Positions 55,596 through 64,000 of a stretch of 64,000 nucleotides of DNA are shown here, piece after piece. A program made the translations under genes and the position numbers. The notes beneath the pieces are model-generated. The model was not told the DNA's origin, made no database searches, and was given only the letters and a program-made list of their open reading frames with translations. The stretch covers positions 1 through 64,000 of the forward strand of contig NZ_LECT01000028.1 in the NCBI RefSeq assembly GCF_001027925.1. The letters are read 5' to 3'. How positions within the stretch are numbered: the first letter of the stretch is position 1; every line of letters starts with the position of its first letter. Source of the stretch: Rhodopirellula islandica. GTDB taxonomy: Bacteria > Planctomycetota > Planctomycetia > Pirellulales > Pirellulaceae.

Positions 55596-56054
55596 ATGAA
55601 CCGCCTGTTTGCCTCGACCATCCTGACACTCGTGTTTGCCACCATTGCCTCGGCTCACTGCCAAGTTCCTTGCGGAATCTATGGCGACCAACGTCGCTTT
55701 GAAGAAATGCTGGAAGACGAGCACACGATTTCGAAAGCCCAAACCGAAATCAATTCCTTGGCTGGCAAGGCCGATGCCCAATCGGTCAACCAAGCCGTTC
55801 GTTGGGTCACCACCAAAGAAGACCACGCCACTCGCATCCAAAACACGATCGCGGCCTACTTCATGGCTCAGCGGATCAAAACGGACGACCCTGCCTATGG
55901 CAAGAAACTGATGGCCGCTCACAAGGTGATCGTCAACGCCATGAAAGCCAAGCAGTCCGCAGACCCTGCGACCGCCAAAGCTCTCGAAGAATCGATCTTC
56001 GCCTTCTACGAAGCTTACGAAGGCAAGAAACCTGACTTCGATCACGAACATTGA
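55596..56054 (+). CDS. sodN: nickel superoxide dismutase with Sec signal peptide
   Basis: 152 residues. The first 20 are a signal peptide (NRLFASTILTLVFATIASA) and the mature protein would start exactly with the nickel hook HCQVPCGIYGD, in which His1, Cys2 and Cys6 bind Ni in known enzymes. The rest is a helical bundle (DEHTISKAQTEINSLAG, NQAVRWVTTKEDHATRIQNT) as in Ni-SOD hexamers. It detoxifies superoxide, here probably in the periplasm or another exported compartment. Streptomyces enzymes need a protease to free His1; here an ordinary signal peptidase could do so. The mature length of about 132 is slightly above the usual 117. No maturation protease is adjacent. Confidence 0.96.
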   Translation: MNRLFASTILTLVFATIASAHCQVPCGIYGDQRRFEEMLEDEHTISKAQTEINSLAGKADAQSVNQAVRWVTTKEDHATRIQNTIAAYFMAQRIKTDDPAYGKKLMAAHKVIVNAMKAKQSADPATAKALEESIFAFYEAYEGKKPDFDHEH

Positions 56055-56109
56055 TCGACCGAGCGAGCAGCCAAACCTGCTCCGCCCAGCTCAGCATTAA
56101 AATTCAACC

Positions 56110-57039
56110 TCAGGCCGCCTTCTGGGCGGCCTGACTCGTTTGCAGCAGACCGCTGAGAATCTTCTTTCCTTTCATCACCGTCCTGGCTTTTCGAATCAAG
56201 GTGGGAATCGCCAAGATCACCATCGGACTGCGGACCACCTCCTTCGCCACGCGACTCAAACCGCGCCCCAAAGAAACCTCTTGCGTCAACGTGTTCAGTG
56301 CTGGTTCGCCCGCACCTGCGAAATTATCAAGCATCCATTTGACGCCCGACGGCATCACCCCCCTCGTCTTCTGAAGCAACCACAGGATCTCTGATTCACG
56401 CGCTGCAATCTTGGTTGCGGCAGGCTGCTGCTTGGGCATCAGAACCCAGTTCACGTTGACATTGAGTTCGCCAATCGAGTGCACGTGGTGGAACCAATAC
56501 CGAGGCAAAAACACCATGTCGCCCTCGTTCAAATCAAACTCGTAGACCCGCTTGCCTTTCAAAGAGTTGTCCTCGAACAAACAAGTCTTCGAGAATGGCA
56601 TGTTGGGAAGCGGCGTTTCTGGGGCGACGATCGTCCAGTGCTTCTTGCCTTTGAGCTGCAAATTAAAAACGTGCAACGAGTGACCGTCATAGTGCCACGG
56701 CGTGGTGTGCCCTCCCGAGTTGAACCAAACGCGAACGCAGTTGTCTCGCAAGAAGGCGGTGTCCGGATTCATTGATTCCGTCACGACGGGCGGCGTGGTG
56801 CAGGCATCGTCAATGATCTCTTGCCGAACGTCATACCAAAGCAACCGCTCGGTCACGGACGTATCAACCGCAATCTTGTCACACAGAGATCGGCAAACCT
56901 CTTCCGCACCACCGTCCGCGTGCGTCACACCCCGAAAAATCACAGGCTGCTCAGTCGCGTAATGATCGCGAAAAAAAGCTTCGACATCAGTGGCGTCCAA
57001 CGATGGAATCTCGCGAGCGGCCGGAATGGACATGGTCAT
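56110..57039 (-). CDS. cupin-like/JmjC-type 2-oxoglutarate dioxygenase family protein
   Basis: 309 residues. The fold is suggested by the start (IPSLDATDVEAFFRDHYATEQPVIFRG), the iron motif HYDGHSLHVFNLQLKGKKHW near 118-140 (HxD) and the distal His region VFLPRYWFHHVHSIGE near 177-190. This is the pattern of FIH/JmjC-like hydroxylases acting on proteins or small molecules. The C-terminus is basic with an Ala-rich end. It lies 18 bp downstream of the amidohydrolase gene on the same strand and is probably co-transcribed. Confidence 0.85.
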   Translation of the reverse strand: MTMSIPAAREIPSLDATDVEAFFRDHYATEQPVIFRGVTHADGGAEEVCRSLCDKIAVDTSVTERLLWYDVRQEIIDDACTTPPVVTESMNPDTAFLRDNCVRVWFNSGGHTTPWHYDGHSLHVFNLQLKGKKHWTIVAPETPLPNMPFSKTCLFEDNSLKGKRVYEFDLNEGDMVFLPRYWFHHVHSIGELNVNVNWVLMPKQQPAATKIAARESEILWLLQKTRGVMPSGVKWMLDNFAGAGEPALNTLTQEVSLGRGLSRVAKEVVRSPMVILAIPTLIRKARTVMKGKKILSGLLQTSQAAQKAA

Positions 57040-57057
57040 GATGCGGTCTCGTTGAGA

Positions 57058-58416
57058 TCAATCCGAGGAATGCTGCGCGGCAAATGCTTCCACCCGTTCC
57101 CGAACGCCGGGGATCAGCTTGGTGGCGTTCTCATAATACAGCTTCCGGAGCACCTGGGGAGGAAGATCCACCCCATCGATCTGCCACAACCCTTGCGGCG
57201 GTGGCTCCTTTTCGCTGTAGGGAAACGCCTCATCATTGGTTTCAAAGAATCGCCAATAGTACTTCAGGCGTTTCTTCGGCCACGGACCGTCCGTCCCAAA
57301 CAAAATCCGGTCCTGGTATCGGATCAAAAACTCTCGTGCTGCGCGAGGCTGACGCCCAAGCTCGTTGATTCGTGACGCAGGCTCAAGCCACAAATTCGGA
57401 TACCGCTCCATCCACTCGCTCACCAACGCCAGGTCCTCGGGACTGTTGGCAATGTGAGCTCCAATGAACTGCGTCTTGGGATGCTTTCCAATCATCCGAT
57501 TGCGAGCTTCGAAAAGCTCTTCGCGAGAAGGGAACTCCTCACCATGAAAACTCCAATCAGGATGCCGCGACAACTCTTCCCAGCGTTCGTTGCGTTCGTC
57601 AACCGGATCGAAGAAGGCAGCCGGATCGGCGGTGTGAATGATGATCGGAATCTGAAGCTCACCGCACGCAGCCCAAATTGGATCCCATCGAGGATCATCA
57701 ATCTTGACCAGCGAGCCATCCGGATTGCGATGGCCCAAACCAAACCGCTTGAACAGCTTCAGTCCCGAAGCCCCTTGCTTGACCGCCTCACGCAATTGCT
57801 CGACAGTCCGCTCGGCAAACCCAGGTCGGTGACACGCCCAGGTGGAAGGATCGTCCGTCGCACCGTCGCACCGCCAATCCACGTTGGCGTACAACACGAA
57901 ACGATCGCGATGCGTTTTCCACAAGAACTCCTTTTGCTCCTGGAACTGGGAGCCAAGCTTGCCGTCCAGAGAAACGCACAAAGCGATGCGATTGCAGTCC
58001 ATGGCCGCGACAAAATCTTCGAGAGCCTCGCGGTTCATTCGCAATCGATAGAAGAAGTGCGTGTGCACGTCGACCACCGGAAACGCAGCCCGACTCACCT
58101 CCGTGACTTTCGTCTTCAACTGCGACTTGGGGTTGTATCGATGCAGTGACAGGTCACCCCCATTCCTACCGTCCAGCTCATTGGATTCCGCTGTCTCGGC
58201 CGCCATTTCGGTTGACTCGACGCTTTCTGAATCACCCCCTTCTGCTGCGACCTTCTTTGTCCCGCAACCCGCGGCGCTGTGGGCTGTGGCATCTGCGGCG
58301 TGGCCCCGTTGCGATGTCACATCGCGATCACTCGGCGATGCTGCCGCCGTAGGGCAACACCACACCACAGCCATGGCCCAAGCACCCCACACCAACAACG
58401 CACGTCGAACAGTCAT
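57058..58416 (-). CDS. exported amidohydrolase-family metal-dependent hydrolase
   Basis: 452 residues from the ATG at 58416, which leads into a signal peptide (RRALLVWGAWAMAVVWCCPTAAAS). After a Ser/Glu-rich spacer the TIM-barrel domain begins FPVVDVHTHFFYRLR with the metal-binding HxH (near 110). Further ligands are in IPIIIHTADPAAFF, FIGAHIANSPEDL and ILFGTDGPWPKKR. This matches the amidohydrolase-related (PF04909-type) family of decarboxylases and hydrolases. The substrate is unknown. It leads a two-gene unit with the cupin/JmjC gene. Confidence 0.88.
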   Translation of the reverse strand: MTVRRALLVWGAWAMAVVWCCPTAAASPSDRDVTSQRGHAADATAHSAAGCGTKKVAAEGGDSESVESTEMAAETAESNELDGRNGGDLSLHRYNPKSQLKTKVTEVSRAAFPVVDVHTHFFYRLRMNREALEDFVAAMDCNRIALCVSLDGKLGSQFQEQKEFLWKTHRDRFVLYANVDWRCDGATDDPSTWACHRPGFAERTVEQLREAVKQGASGLKLFKRFGLGHRNPDGSLVKIDDPRWDPIWAACGELQIPIIIHTADPAAFFDPVDERNERWEELSRHPDWSFHGEEFPSREELFEARNRMIGKHPKTQFIGAHIANSPEDLALVSEWMERYPNLWLEPASRINELGRQPRAAREFLIRYQDRILFGTDGPWPKKRLKYYWRFFETNDEAFPYSEKEPPPQGLWQIDGVDLPPQVLRKLYYENATKLIPGVRERVEAFAAQHSSD

Positions 58417-58547
58417 ATCGCTCAAAAACAAAGGGAAGGAAGTTCGTCGCGAATTGTAGCGTTCCACCATCCGCATTCATTGGAAGATTCGATGAAAACG
58501 AAAGGGCAACGACGCAACCAAGCTCACGCCAATCCATCACCGAAAGA

Positions 58548-59582
58548 TCAATCCAACTTCACCTGGGCAACATAAATCGCCGTTGTGAAGTCAGTCTCGA
58601 CTTCCGCATCCAGTGACTCGTGCTGCGAGTAATAGCTCACCCACAGCAGACCGTCGTGATACACCAACCCGGCGTAACTCGTGTCGCCACCGGATGGCAG
58701 CGCGAGAAACTCATCCAAGGCACCCGTCTCTGGATCGATCCAGCACAACGAGGTACGAACCTGCCCGTCGTAGAGACGCACCGCCGCAACCAGTTTGCCA
58801 TTGGGCAAACGAATCATGTGTGGCCCGCCAATCCGGACTCCCATGTCCTGCCATTTCCAATCGGTGTAAGGCGGCTTGGCAACGCCCCACATCCCTGACT
58901 TGCTCCCGGCGTCGCGGCGCAACAAGCAGTGCGCCGTGTCATCTTCCGAAAACAGGATCGAAGATTCATTTGGATAGCCGTCAATCATCAAGTTGTCGAC
59001 CAACACGTCGTACTGACGCCCGTCCTCACTCTCGTACAAACGGACGAACCGATCCTCCGGAGCGGCAGTCCGATAGCCAATGCTGTACCCCTTGCCGGCA
59101 TGTGACCAAGACGTTCGCCACAACCAATCGCTGATCTTGCCAATGGCAACTGGCTCACTCCAGGTCACGCCATCATCCGAAAACCAATTGTAAGACTGAT
59201 GACTTCCATGACTCGCGTCGTGCAACGCCCCAGCCCCGCTCAACAGCAACTTTCCATCAGGTGTCACGGACAATTTTGCGTCGCGAAGATCGGCGGTGTC
59301 GCTTTCAATCAACGCAACAGATTCCCACTTCAATCCATCTTCACTCCGCAGCACCCGCAACGCACCATCGTCAGAGACGTGCCGCGTGCCCTCACGAAAT
59401 ACGCAGAACCAATGTCCCTGAAAACGAGCCAGGTCCGTGAACGCGTTGTGATGCGCCTCATCCCAGATGCGATCCACTCGCACCAACTCAGCCGCCTCAC
59501 CCACGGAAGGCAGTTGAAATGCAGCCAGAAAGAACAGCATCCACGATCCCAACCCGACCGACACTCGCTTCACTGCATCCAT
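58548..59582 (-). CDS. exported sialidase-like (BNR/Asp-box) protein
   Basis: 344 residues from the ATG at 59582, with a signal peptide (VGLGSWMLFFLAAFQLPSVGEAAE). Asp-box-like repeats appear as RSEDGLKWESV near 90 and FSDDGVTWSEP near 137, consistent with a six-bladed propeller of the sialidase superfamily. The family includes exo-sialidases and related glycosidases; the substrate is not evident. It is 130 bp upstream of the amidohydrolase gene on the same strand, and 170 bp downstream of rplQ behind a terminator. Confidence 0.82.
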   Translation of the reverse strand: MDAVKRVSVGLGSWMLFFLAAFQLPSVGEAAELVRVDRIWDEAHHNAFTDLARFQGHWFCVFREGTRHVSDDGALRVLRSEDGLKWESVALIESDTADLRDAKLSVTPDGKLLLSGAGALHDASHGSHQSYNWFSDDGVTWSEPVAIGKISDWLWRTSWSHAGKGYSIGYRTAAPEDRFVRLYESEDGRQYDVLVDNLMIDGYPNESSILFSEDDTAHCLLRRDAGSKSGMWGVAKPPYTDWKWQDMGVRIGGPHMIRLPNGKLVAAVRLYDGQVRTSLCWIDPETGALDEFLALPSGGDTSYAGLVYHDGLLWVSYYSQHESLDAEVETDFTTAIYVAQVKLD

Positions 59583-59694
59583 CTTCCGACCACCAATGAC
59601 TGAACTGAGAAACAAGAGGGCACACTCGCTCAGAACGAGCACACCATCCCGGAGAGAATAGTTCCTGACGCACTCGCCCCCAAGTGAACGCGCA

Positions 59695-59731
59695 TAAAAA
59701 AAGCAGCCCAAATTGGACTGCTTTCTTTTTC
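59695..59731. terminator. intrinsic terminator after rplQ
   Basis: AAAGCAGCCCAA and TTGGACTGCTTT form a 12-bp stem with one mismatch and are flanked by A- and T-runs on both sides, so it can work in either direction. It lies 20 bp after the rplQ stop and ends the ribosomal-protein transcript. Confidence 0.9.
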
Positions 59732-59750
59732 AATGATTTGCGAACGCGGT

Positions 59751-60383
59751 TCAGCTAGCCGAAGCGGTTTCTTCTTCGGACTTCGCTTCGGCTTCAGGAG
59801 CCGAGGTGTTCTCAGGGGCGTCTTGCTCAAAAGCAGGACGTTGAGCTGAACGGGTGACCCGGTCGTTCTTGCCGACCAGTTCCAGAATCGCACGTGTTCC
59901 GCCGTCACCCAAACGAGGTGTGGCCAAACGCATGATCCGAGTGTAACCACCGGGACGATCGACGAAACGCTCTGCAATGGTGTCGAACAAAACCGAAACG
60001 GCTTCGCGATCACCGATCAATTGCAAAACGCGACGCTGAGCGTTGACATAAGGAGCACGAGCGTCGGCCCACTTGGTCCACTGCTCGCTCTTACGCCATT
60101 TCTTGTATTCATCGGAACCACGCTCGGCGGTCGTTTCGTACTTCTTGGCTTCTTCGAGAGCTGCCATCGAACGCTTTGCGAGCGTGATGCATTTCTCAAC
60201 CAAAGGACGAACTTCCTTGGCCTTTTCCAAAGTCGTGATGATACGACCTGGGACCTTGGGAGCATTTTCATCCAAGCTGGCGTCACGTTCGGTCAAGAAC
60301 AGGGCGCTAGACAGGTTCCGCAACAATGCTTTGCGGTGAGCTGGAGAGCGGCCGAGAACGCGGCCTTTGCGGCGGTGACGCAT
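59751..60383 (-). CDS. rplQ: 50S ribosomal protein L17 with insertion and tail
   Basis: 210 residues against about 120-130 in most bacteria. The start MRHRRKGRVLGRSPAHRKALLRNL and RPLVEKCITLAKR are canonical. About 45 charged residues (AALEEAKKYETTAERGSDEYKK onward) are inserted before VLQLIGDREAVSVLFDTIAERF. GGYTRIMRLATPRLGDGG is the usual core end, followed by an acidic tail (PEAEAKSEEETASAS). It is the last gene of the rpsM-rpsK-rpoA-rplQ unit. Confidence 0.97.
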   Translation of the reverse strand: MRHRRKGRVLGRSPAHRKALLRNLSSALFLTERDASLDENAPKVPGRIITTLEKAKEVRPLVEKCITLAKRSMAALEEAKKYETTAERGSDEYKKWRKSEQWTKWADARAPYVNAQRRVLQLIGDREAVSVLFDTIAERFVDRPGGYTRIMRLATPRLGDGGTRAILELVGKNDRVTRSAQRPAFEQDAPENTSAPEAEAKSEEETASAS

Positions 60384-60469
60384 GACGCGAGTCCGTCAAA
60401 TTGAATGGGAGTGAAATGAAAGGTGATTGAAGTCGTTGGGAGTGCACCGCAGACGCGATGCGTCTCCAC

Positions 60470-61465
60470 TTAAAACAGAGGCTGATTCGGCACACGCATG
60501 CCGAGGTGCAACCCATACTGCGAAAGCTTTTCACGAACTTCGTTGAGAGTTGTGTCGCCAAAATTGCGAACTTCCAACAATGAATCTTCGGTTCGCTGCA
60601 CAAGGTCGCGAACAGTCATGATGTTTTCGCTTTCCAAGCAGTTGTTGGCACGCACCGACAATCGCAGGTCGGCGAGAGTCATGTTCAACTTCGCTTCCAG
60701 CTGAGCTTCGGGCGAACCAGCTCCACCGCGAGCGGCGGAGAAAATGCTTGGTCCCAATTCGCGGTATTGCACGAATGGGTTGAGGTGTTTGCGAAGGATC
60801 TTGGCGGCTTCGGTCAACGCCATCTCTGGGTTGATCGTTCCGTCAGTCCAAATTTCGAGGATCAAACGATCGTAGTTGGTCTTTTGACCGACACGAGTCG
60901 CTTCCACTTCGTAACGAACACGAACGATAGGACTGAAGACCGCGTCGATCGGAATGATTCCAATCTCGTGATCCACACTGCTGTGTTCCGTGCTGGGCAC
61001 ATAACCGCGACCGGTTTCAACAACCATTTCCATCATGAATGGAACGTCGTCGGTCAACGTGCAGATGACGTGGTCTTTGTTGATGACTTCAACGTCCGCA
61101 TCCGTCTGAACGTCAGCACCAGTGACAACACCAGCGGTGTTGCGTTCCACGGTGATCACTCGAGTTGAGTCGGTGTTGCTGCTGACGATCAACGACTTGA
61201 CGTTCAAAACGATGTCGGTGACATCTTCAAGAACACCTGGAATCGAGGTGAACTCGTGTTGAGCACCACGGATCTTGATTTGGGTGACGGCACTGCCCAC
61301 CAAACTGCTCAGCAGCACGCGACGCATGCTGTTACCGATGCTGGCACCAAAACCACGCTCAAATGGCTCGGCAGAAAACTTGCCGTAGGTTTGGGTCAGC
61401 GAGTCACGATCGACTTCGAGCGAACTGGGCAGTTCCATTCCGCGCCAGCGGATGTGCATGGTCAT
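60470..61465 (-). CDS. rpoA: DNA-directed RNA polymerase alpha subunit
   Basis: 331 residues. The N-terminal assembly domain shows [22 protein letters not shown] near 33-55, and the C-terminal domain has [18 protein letters not shown] and [19 protein letters not shown]. Length is normal. The start at 61465 could also be the ATG two codons later. Unlike many bacteria, rpsD is not between rpsK and rpoA. Confidence 0.98.
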   Translation of the reverse strand: MTMHIRWRGMELPSSLEVDRDSLTQTYGKFSAEPFERGFGASIGNSMRRVLLSSLVGSAVTQIKIRGAQHEFTSIPGVLEDVTDIVLNVKSLIVSSNTDSTRVITVERNTAGVVTGADVQTDADVEVINKDHVICTLTDDVPFMMEMVVETGRGYVPSTEHSSVDHEIGIIPIDAVFSPIVRVRYEVEATRVGQKTNYDRLILEIWTDGTINPEMALTEAAKILRKHLNPFVQYRELGPSIFSAARGGAGSPEAQLEAKLNMTLADLRLSVRANNCLESENIMTVRDLVQRTEDSLLEVRNFGDTTLNEVREKLSQYGLHLGMRVPNQPLF

Positions 61466-61525
61466 GTTGGGCCTTTGATGGATGCGGGATGGGGTTGATC
61501 AGAAACGAAGCGGCGTCAGCGGGAA

Positions 61526-61909
61526 TTAGACGCGGCGTTTCTTGCGAGGACGGCAACCGTTGTGCGGGATGGGGGTCACTTCCTCGATCAATTTCACGTT
61601 CAAACCAGCGGCTTGCAGTGCCGTGATGGCACTTTCGCGACCAGACCCTGGCCCTTTGACGCGAACTTCGACGTCACGCATGCCAAACTTGGTTGCTTTT
61701 TCAGCAGCCTGTTGAGCAGCACACTGACCGGCAAAAGGAGTGCTTTTGCGACTGCCCTTGAAACCGCTGGTTCCGGCACTGGCCCAGCACAACGTGTCAC
61801 CCTTGGAGTCCGTGATGGTCACCGTGGTGTTGTTGAATGTCGCGTGAACGTGAGCAACACCGTTGCTTACATTTCTGCGGATGCGTTTTTTCTTGTTGGT
61901 CTTTGCCAC
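61526..61909 (-). CDS. rpsK: 30S ribosomal protein S11
   Basis: 127 residues from a GTG start. Typical S11 features are [43 protein letters not shown] and the basic end [14 protein letters not shown]. It lies between rpsM and rpoA in the usual order. Confidence 0.98.
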   Translation of the reverse strand: MAKTNKKKRIRRNVSNGVAHVHATFNNTTVTITDSKGDTLCWASAGTSGFKGSRKSTPFAGQCAAQQAAEKATKFGMRDVEVRVKGPGSGRESAITALQAAGLNVKLIEEVTPIPHNGCRPRKKRRV

Positions 61910-61975
61910 CGAAACTTCTCAAACAGATCAATGAATGGGGAAAGGAAGGAAAATGGAATCAAGACAAACCTGCGA

Positions 61976-62359
61976 CTAGCGCAGATCCTTGACGCCCTTC
62001 TTACCAGCGACCGTCTTACGAGGCCCTTTGCGGGTCCGAGCATTGGTCTTGGTGCGTTGCCCACGAACAGGCAAGCTGACACGGTGCCGGATGCCGCGGT
62101 AGGATTTGATCTCCCGCATGCGGCTAATGTTTTGAGTCACTTGACGACGCAGCGGACCCTCGACGAGATAATCTCGTTCGAGAAGGGCTGCGATGCGACC
62201 TACATCTTCATCGCTGATGTCGCTGGCGGGTGAAGTTGGGTCAATGCCCAATTTTTCACACACCTCACGAGCCCGGTACAGCCCAAGGCCATACAGGTAC
62301 GTCAGCGAATATTGAATCTGTTTGTCGTTGGGGATGTCGACGCCCATCAGACGGGGCAT
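61976..62359 (-). CDS. rpsM: 30S ribosomal protein S13
   Basis: 127 residues. MPRLMGVDIPNDKQIQYSLTYLYGLG at the start and RGIRHRVSLPVRGQRTKTNART near the end are diagnostic. It is the first gene of the unit here; neither infA nor rpmJ is directly upstream. The leader carries CCTCCTT 25-31 bases before the ATG on the minus strand. Confidence 0.98.
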   Translation of the reverse strand: MPRLMGVDIPNDKQIQYSLTYLYGLGLYRAREVCEKLGIDPTSPASDISDEDVGRIAALLERDYLVEGPLRRQVTQNISRMREIKSYRGIRHRVSLPVRGQRTKTNARTRKGPRKTVAGKKGVKDLR

Positions 62360-62737
62360 GGCGATACTCCGAGAGCAGCTGCGAAGGAGGTTAATTTTGT
62401 GCGTTGTTACGCTTCAGAAGCGCTGGATGGCGATGAAACGCAAGTGCGTCTTCGCCAGCGGATCGCGGACTATAGCAGTCGGCCCCCTTTTTGCTCAAGT
62501 GGAAGCGACAAAAGCAATCCGGATTTTTTTTCGGGGAAGTCGTCAGCTTGGCACATCCCCACATCAACGTTTGCCCGAAACCTCCAGCAGAGCCCCGAAA
62601 CCACGTTGAATTGGATGCATCGGCGGGCACCCCACCCGCACTGAAATCTCATCCGAGTTTTCTTGAGAACCCTCCAGAATTGTGCCCCAAAGCCATCTGA
62701 TTGATTCGCTGAGAGCCCATTCCGACCGTTTTGAGGG
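62360..62737. other. intergenic leader upstream of rpsM
   Basis: 378 bases without a supported gene; no rpmJ (L36) or infA is present. A promoter candidate for the ribosomal operon lies at 62469-62498 on the minus strand. A plus-strand frame from a GTG at 62399, behind AAGGAGG, would give 82 residues ending at 62644, but it is antisense to the promoter and has no recognisable content. Confidence 0.6.
62469..62498 (-). promoter_or_regulatory. candidate sigma-70 promoter for rpsM operon
   Basis: On the minus strand TTGAGC, an 18-base spacer and TATAGT form a good housekeeping promoter. The transcript would start about 100 bases before the rpsM ATG. An AT-rich run upstream (near 62525) might act as an UP element. 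Confidence 0.6.
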
Positions 62738-63445
62738 CTACTCAGCGGTGTTCAACTCGGAAAACTTGGGGCTCGGAATTCGACGACGCATCCGCAACCA
62801 GTCGGTTGGGTAGTCGTCTTTCGCGGTCACCGGGAATGATGCCTGAGACACCACCTCAAACTCGTCCAACGGCAATTCGATCCGCGTGTCGCCGGAAATG
62901 TTGGCCCAGACCCTGGTCCACCACAAATCAGTGCACCACGGGAACCACTGCTGGTAAATCTGCCCCCCACCAACCACAAAAATCCGCCGCTGAGCTGCGA
63001 GCGCTATCGCGTCCCGCTTGCCCGATGCAGTCTGGGTGCCAGGGAACTTCCAATCATCCTGACGAGTGAGAACGATGGTTTGCCGCCCCGGCAGAACCCG
63101 ACCGATCGACTCAAATGTCTTTCGGCCCATGATCAACGCTCCCCCCATGGTGGTCTGCTTGAACCTCTTCAAATCGGAGGACAATCGCCACGGCATGTCT
63201 TGCTCATCCCCAATCACGCCATCCGGGGTCGCTGCAACGACGGCAGTGATACGGCGGCCCATACCGCCATCGGCGGGGCCACTTTCAGTGGGCAACGTGT
63301 CTGGAGTGACCTGCGAACGGGTGGGCTCGGCTGACGCGCCCCCAGAATGCCCCGTTTCGTTGGCCTGGCTCGCTGAATCGGGCCCCAGTGACTGTGCGGA
63401 TGAATCCGACGGCCTGGGATCAGGGTGGGAACTGACTTCACACAT
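62738..63445 (-). CDS. folA: dihydrofolate reductase
   Basis: 235 residues from the ATG at 63445, eight bases after the thyA stop. The enzyme core starts near residue 63: RRITAVVAATPDGVIGDEQDMPWRL, then FKQTTMGGALIMGRKTFESIG and RIFVVGGGQIYQQW, all diagnostic. The first 60 residues are a disordered Ser/Asp/Pro-rich extension, so an internal ATG at 63262 is an alternative start giving a standard-length DHFR. It regenerates tetrahydrofolate consumed by the upstream ThyA. Confidence 0.93.
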   Translation of the reverse strand: MCEVSSHPDPRPSDSSAQSLGPDSASQANETGHSGGASAEPTRSQVTPDTLPTESGPADGGMGRRITAVVAATPDGVIGDEQDMPWRLSSDLKRFKQTTMGGALIMGRKTFESIGRVLPGRQTIVLTRQDDWKFPGTQTASGKRDAIALAAQRRIFVVGGGQIYQQWFPWCTDLWWTRVWANISGDTRIELPLDEFEVVSQASFPVTAKDDYPTDWLRMRRRIPSPKFSELNTAE

Positions 63446-63452
63446 ACCGCTG

Positions 63453-64000
63453 TTAAACTGCCACCGGAGCCTTGATGTGGGGATGCGGGTCGTAGTTCTC
63501 CAATTCGAAATCATCAAACTGGAATTCCGTGATCGTCGCCACATCCCGCTTGATGTGGAACGCCGGCAATGACCGAGGCGTCCGGCTGAGCTGCTCACGA
63601 GCTTGGTCGAAATGGTTGCTGTACAGATGCACGTCCCCCAGTGTGTGGACGAATTCACCCGGCTTCAAACCAGTCACCTGCGCCATCATCGAAGTCAACA
63701 TCGCGTAGCTAGCGATATTGAACGGCACGCCCAGAAACAAATCCGCACTCCGTTGATACAACTGGCACGACAACCGACCACCAGATACATAGAACTGAAA
63801 CAACAAGTGACAGGGCGGCAAAGCCATCTTGGGCACATCGGCCACATTCCAAGCGGAAACCACCAACCGACGAGACTGCGGATTCGTGCGAATTTCGTTC
63901 TCGACCCAACCGATCTGGTCGACCGTTTGACCGTCAGCTCCCTCCCAACTTCGCCACTGGTGTCCGTACACGGGGCCGAGGTCGCCAGACTCGTCGGCCC
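63453..64000 (-). CDS. thyA: thymidylate synthase (N-terminus beyond window)
   Basis: The frame runs off the right edge. At the edge it reads [16 protein letters not shown], then [18 protein letters not shown], the catalytic [14 protein letters not shown] with the nucleophile Cys, [24 protein letters not shown] and the C-terminal APVAV. About 180 residues are present and the N-terminal portion is missing. It makes dTMP and dihydrofolate, and folA follows eight bases later, the classical thyA-folA pair. Confidence 0.97.
   Translation of the reverse strand, partial: ADESGDLGPVYGHQWRSWEGADGQTVDQIGWVENEIRTNPQSRRLVVSAWNVADVPKMALPPCHLLFQFYVSGGRLSCQLYQRSADLFLGVPFNIASYAMLTSMMAQVTGLKPGEFVHTLGDVHLYSNHFDQAREQLSRTPRSLPAFHIKRDVATITEFQFDDFELENYDPHPHIKAPVAV

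Noticed and set aside
62399..62644. 82-residue plus-strand frame behind a perfect AAGGAGG
   Set aside because: It lies antisense to the rpsM promoter and leader, and has no recognisable content; the AAGGAGG is better read as CCTCCTT in the rpsM leader.

Overview
The window looks like chromosomal DNA of a planctomycete, most likely a Rhodopirellula-type member of the Pirellulaceae. The signs are a DUF1549/DUF1553 plus DUF1501 gene pair, a giant LEPR-XLL surface protein with GEVED, SdrD_B-like and dockerin modules, an alternative complex III / caa3 oxidase supercluster, a secreted nickel superoxide dismutase, a bacterial GH3 protein, few clear Shine-Dalgarno sites, and dispersed hairpin repeats between genes. 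No rRNA, tRNA, CRISPR array, prophage or transposase gene was seen.

Layout. (1) 0.5-6.2 kb: a planctomycete-type operon of DUF1549/1553 protein, DUF1501 protein, ECF sigma factor and a membrane-anchored protein with a CxxCH motif. (2) 6.2-8.0 kb: a solitary DNA methyltransferase with a GIY-YIG-like C-terminal domain. (3) 8.0-9.3 kb: a repeat-rich gap and an orphan secreted or anchored protein. (4) 9.4-11.6 kb: UbiA-type prenyltransferase and a membrane-anchored hypothetical (minus strand). (5) 11.9-15.7 kb: three consecutive exported proteins, two of them paralogous and the third with a DUF11-like domain. (6) 15.8-20.9 kb: the giant modular zincin/dockerin protein. (7) 21.3-24.9 kb: a degenerate protein kinase, an NCS2-like permease and KdsB. 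(8) 25.4-41.0 kb: the respiratory supercluster on the minus strand, transcribed actA-actB-actC-actDE-actF-(98 aa membrane protein)-sco-coxB-coxA-coxC-coxD. (9) 41.4-48.4 kb: pyrF, a membrane protein, a repeat block, leuD, leuC, a small conserved-looking ORF and glmS. (10) 48.9-55.5 kb, plus strand: cytosolic histidine kinase, DUF3127 protein with an SSB-like tail, GH3 enzyme, a panE-like reductase and an ATP-grasp protein. (11) 55.6-59.6 kb: Ni-SOD, then a cupin/JmjC protein, an amidohydrolase and a sialidase-like protein. (12) 59.7-62.4 kb: rpsM-rpsK-rpoA-rplQ. (13) 62.7-64.0 kb: folA and the end of thyA.

How it fits together. The ACIII/caa3 cluster forms a complete quinol-to-oxygen electron chain (ActA-F, subunit II with CuA and a fused cytochrome c, A2-type subunit I, and Sco for CuA assembly). 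Four of its subunits carry His/Asp-rich tails or loops. The most unusual items are the methyltransferase/GIY-YIG fusion, the TIR-bounded dispersed element found at both 8.5 and 43.3 kb, the ActD-ActE fusion, the Ni-SOD whose metal hook starts exactly at a predicted signal-peptidase site, and the sigma-factor/CxxCH membrane-protein module.
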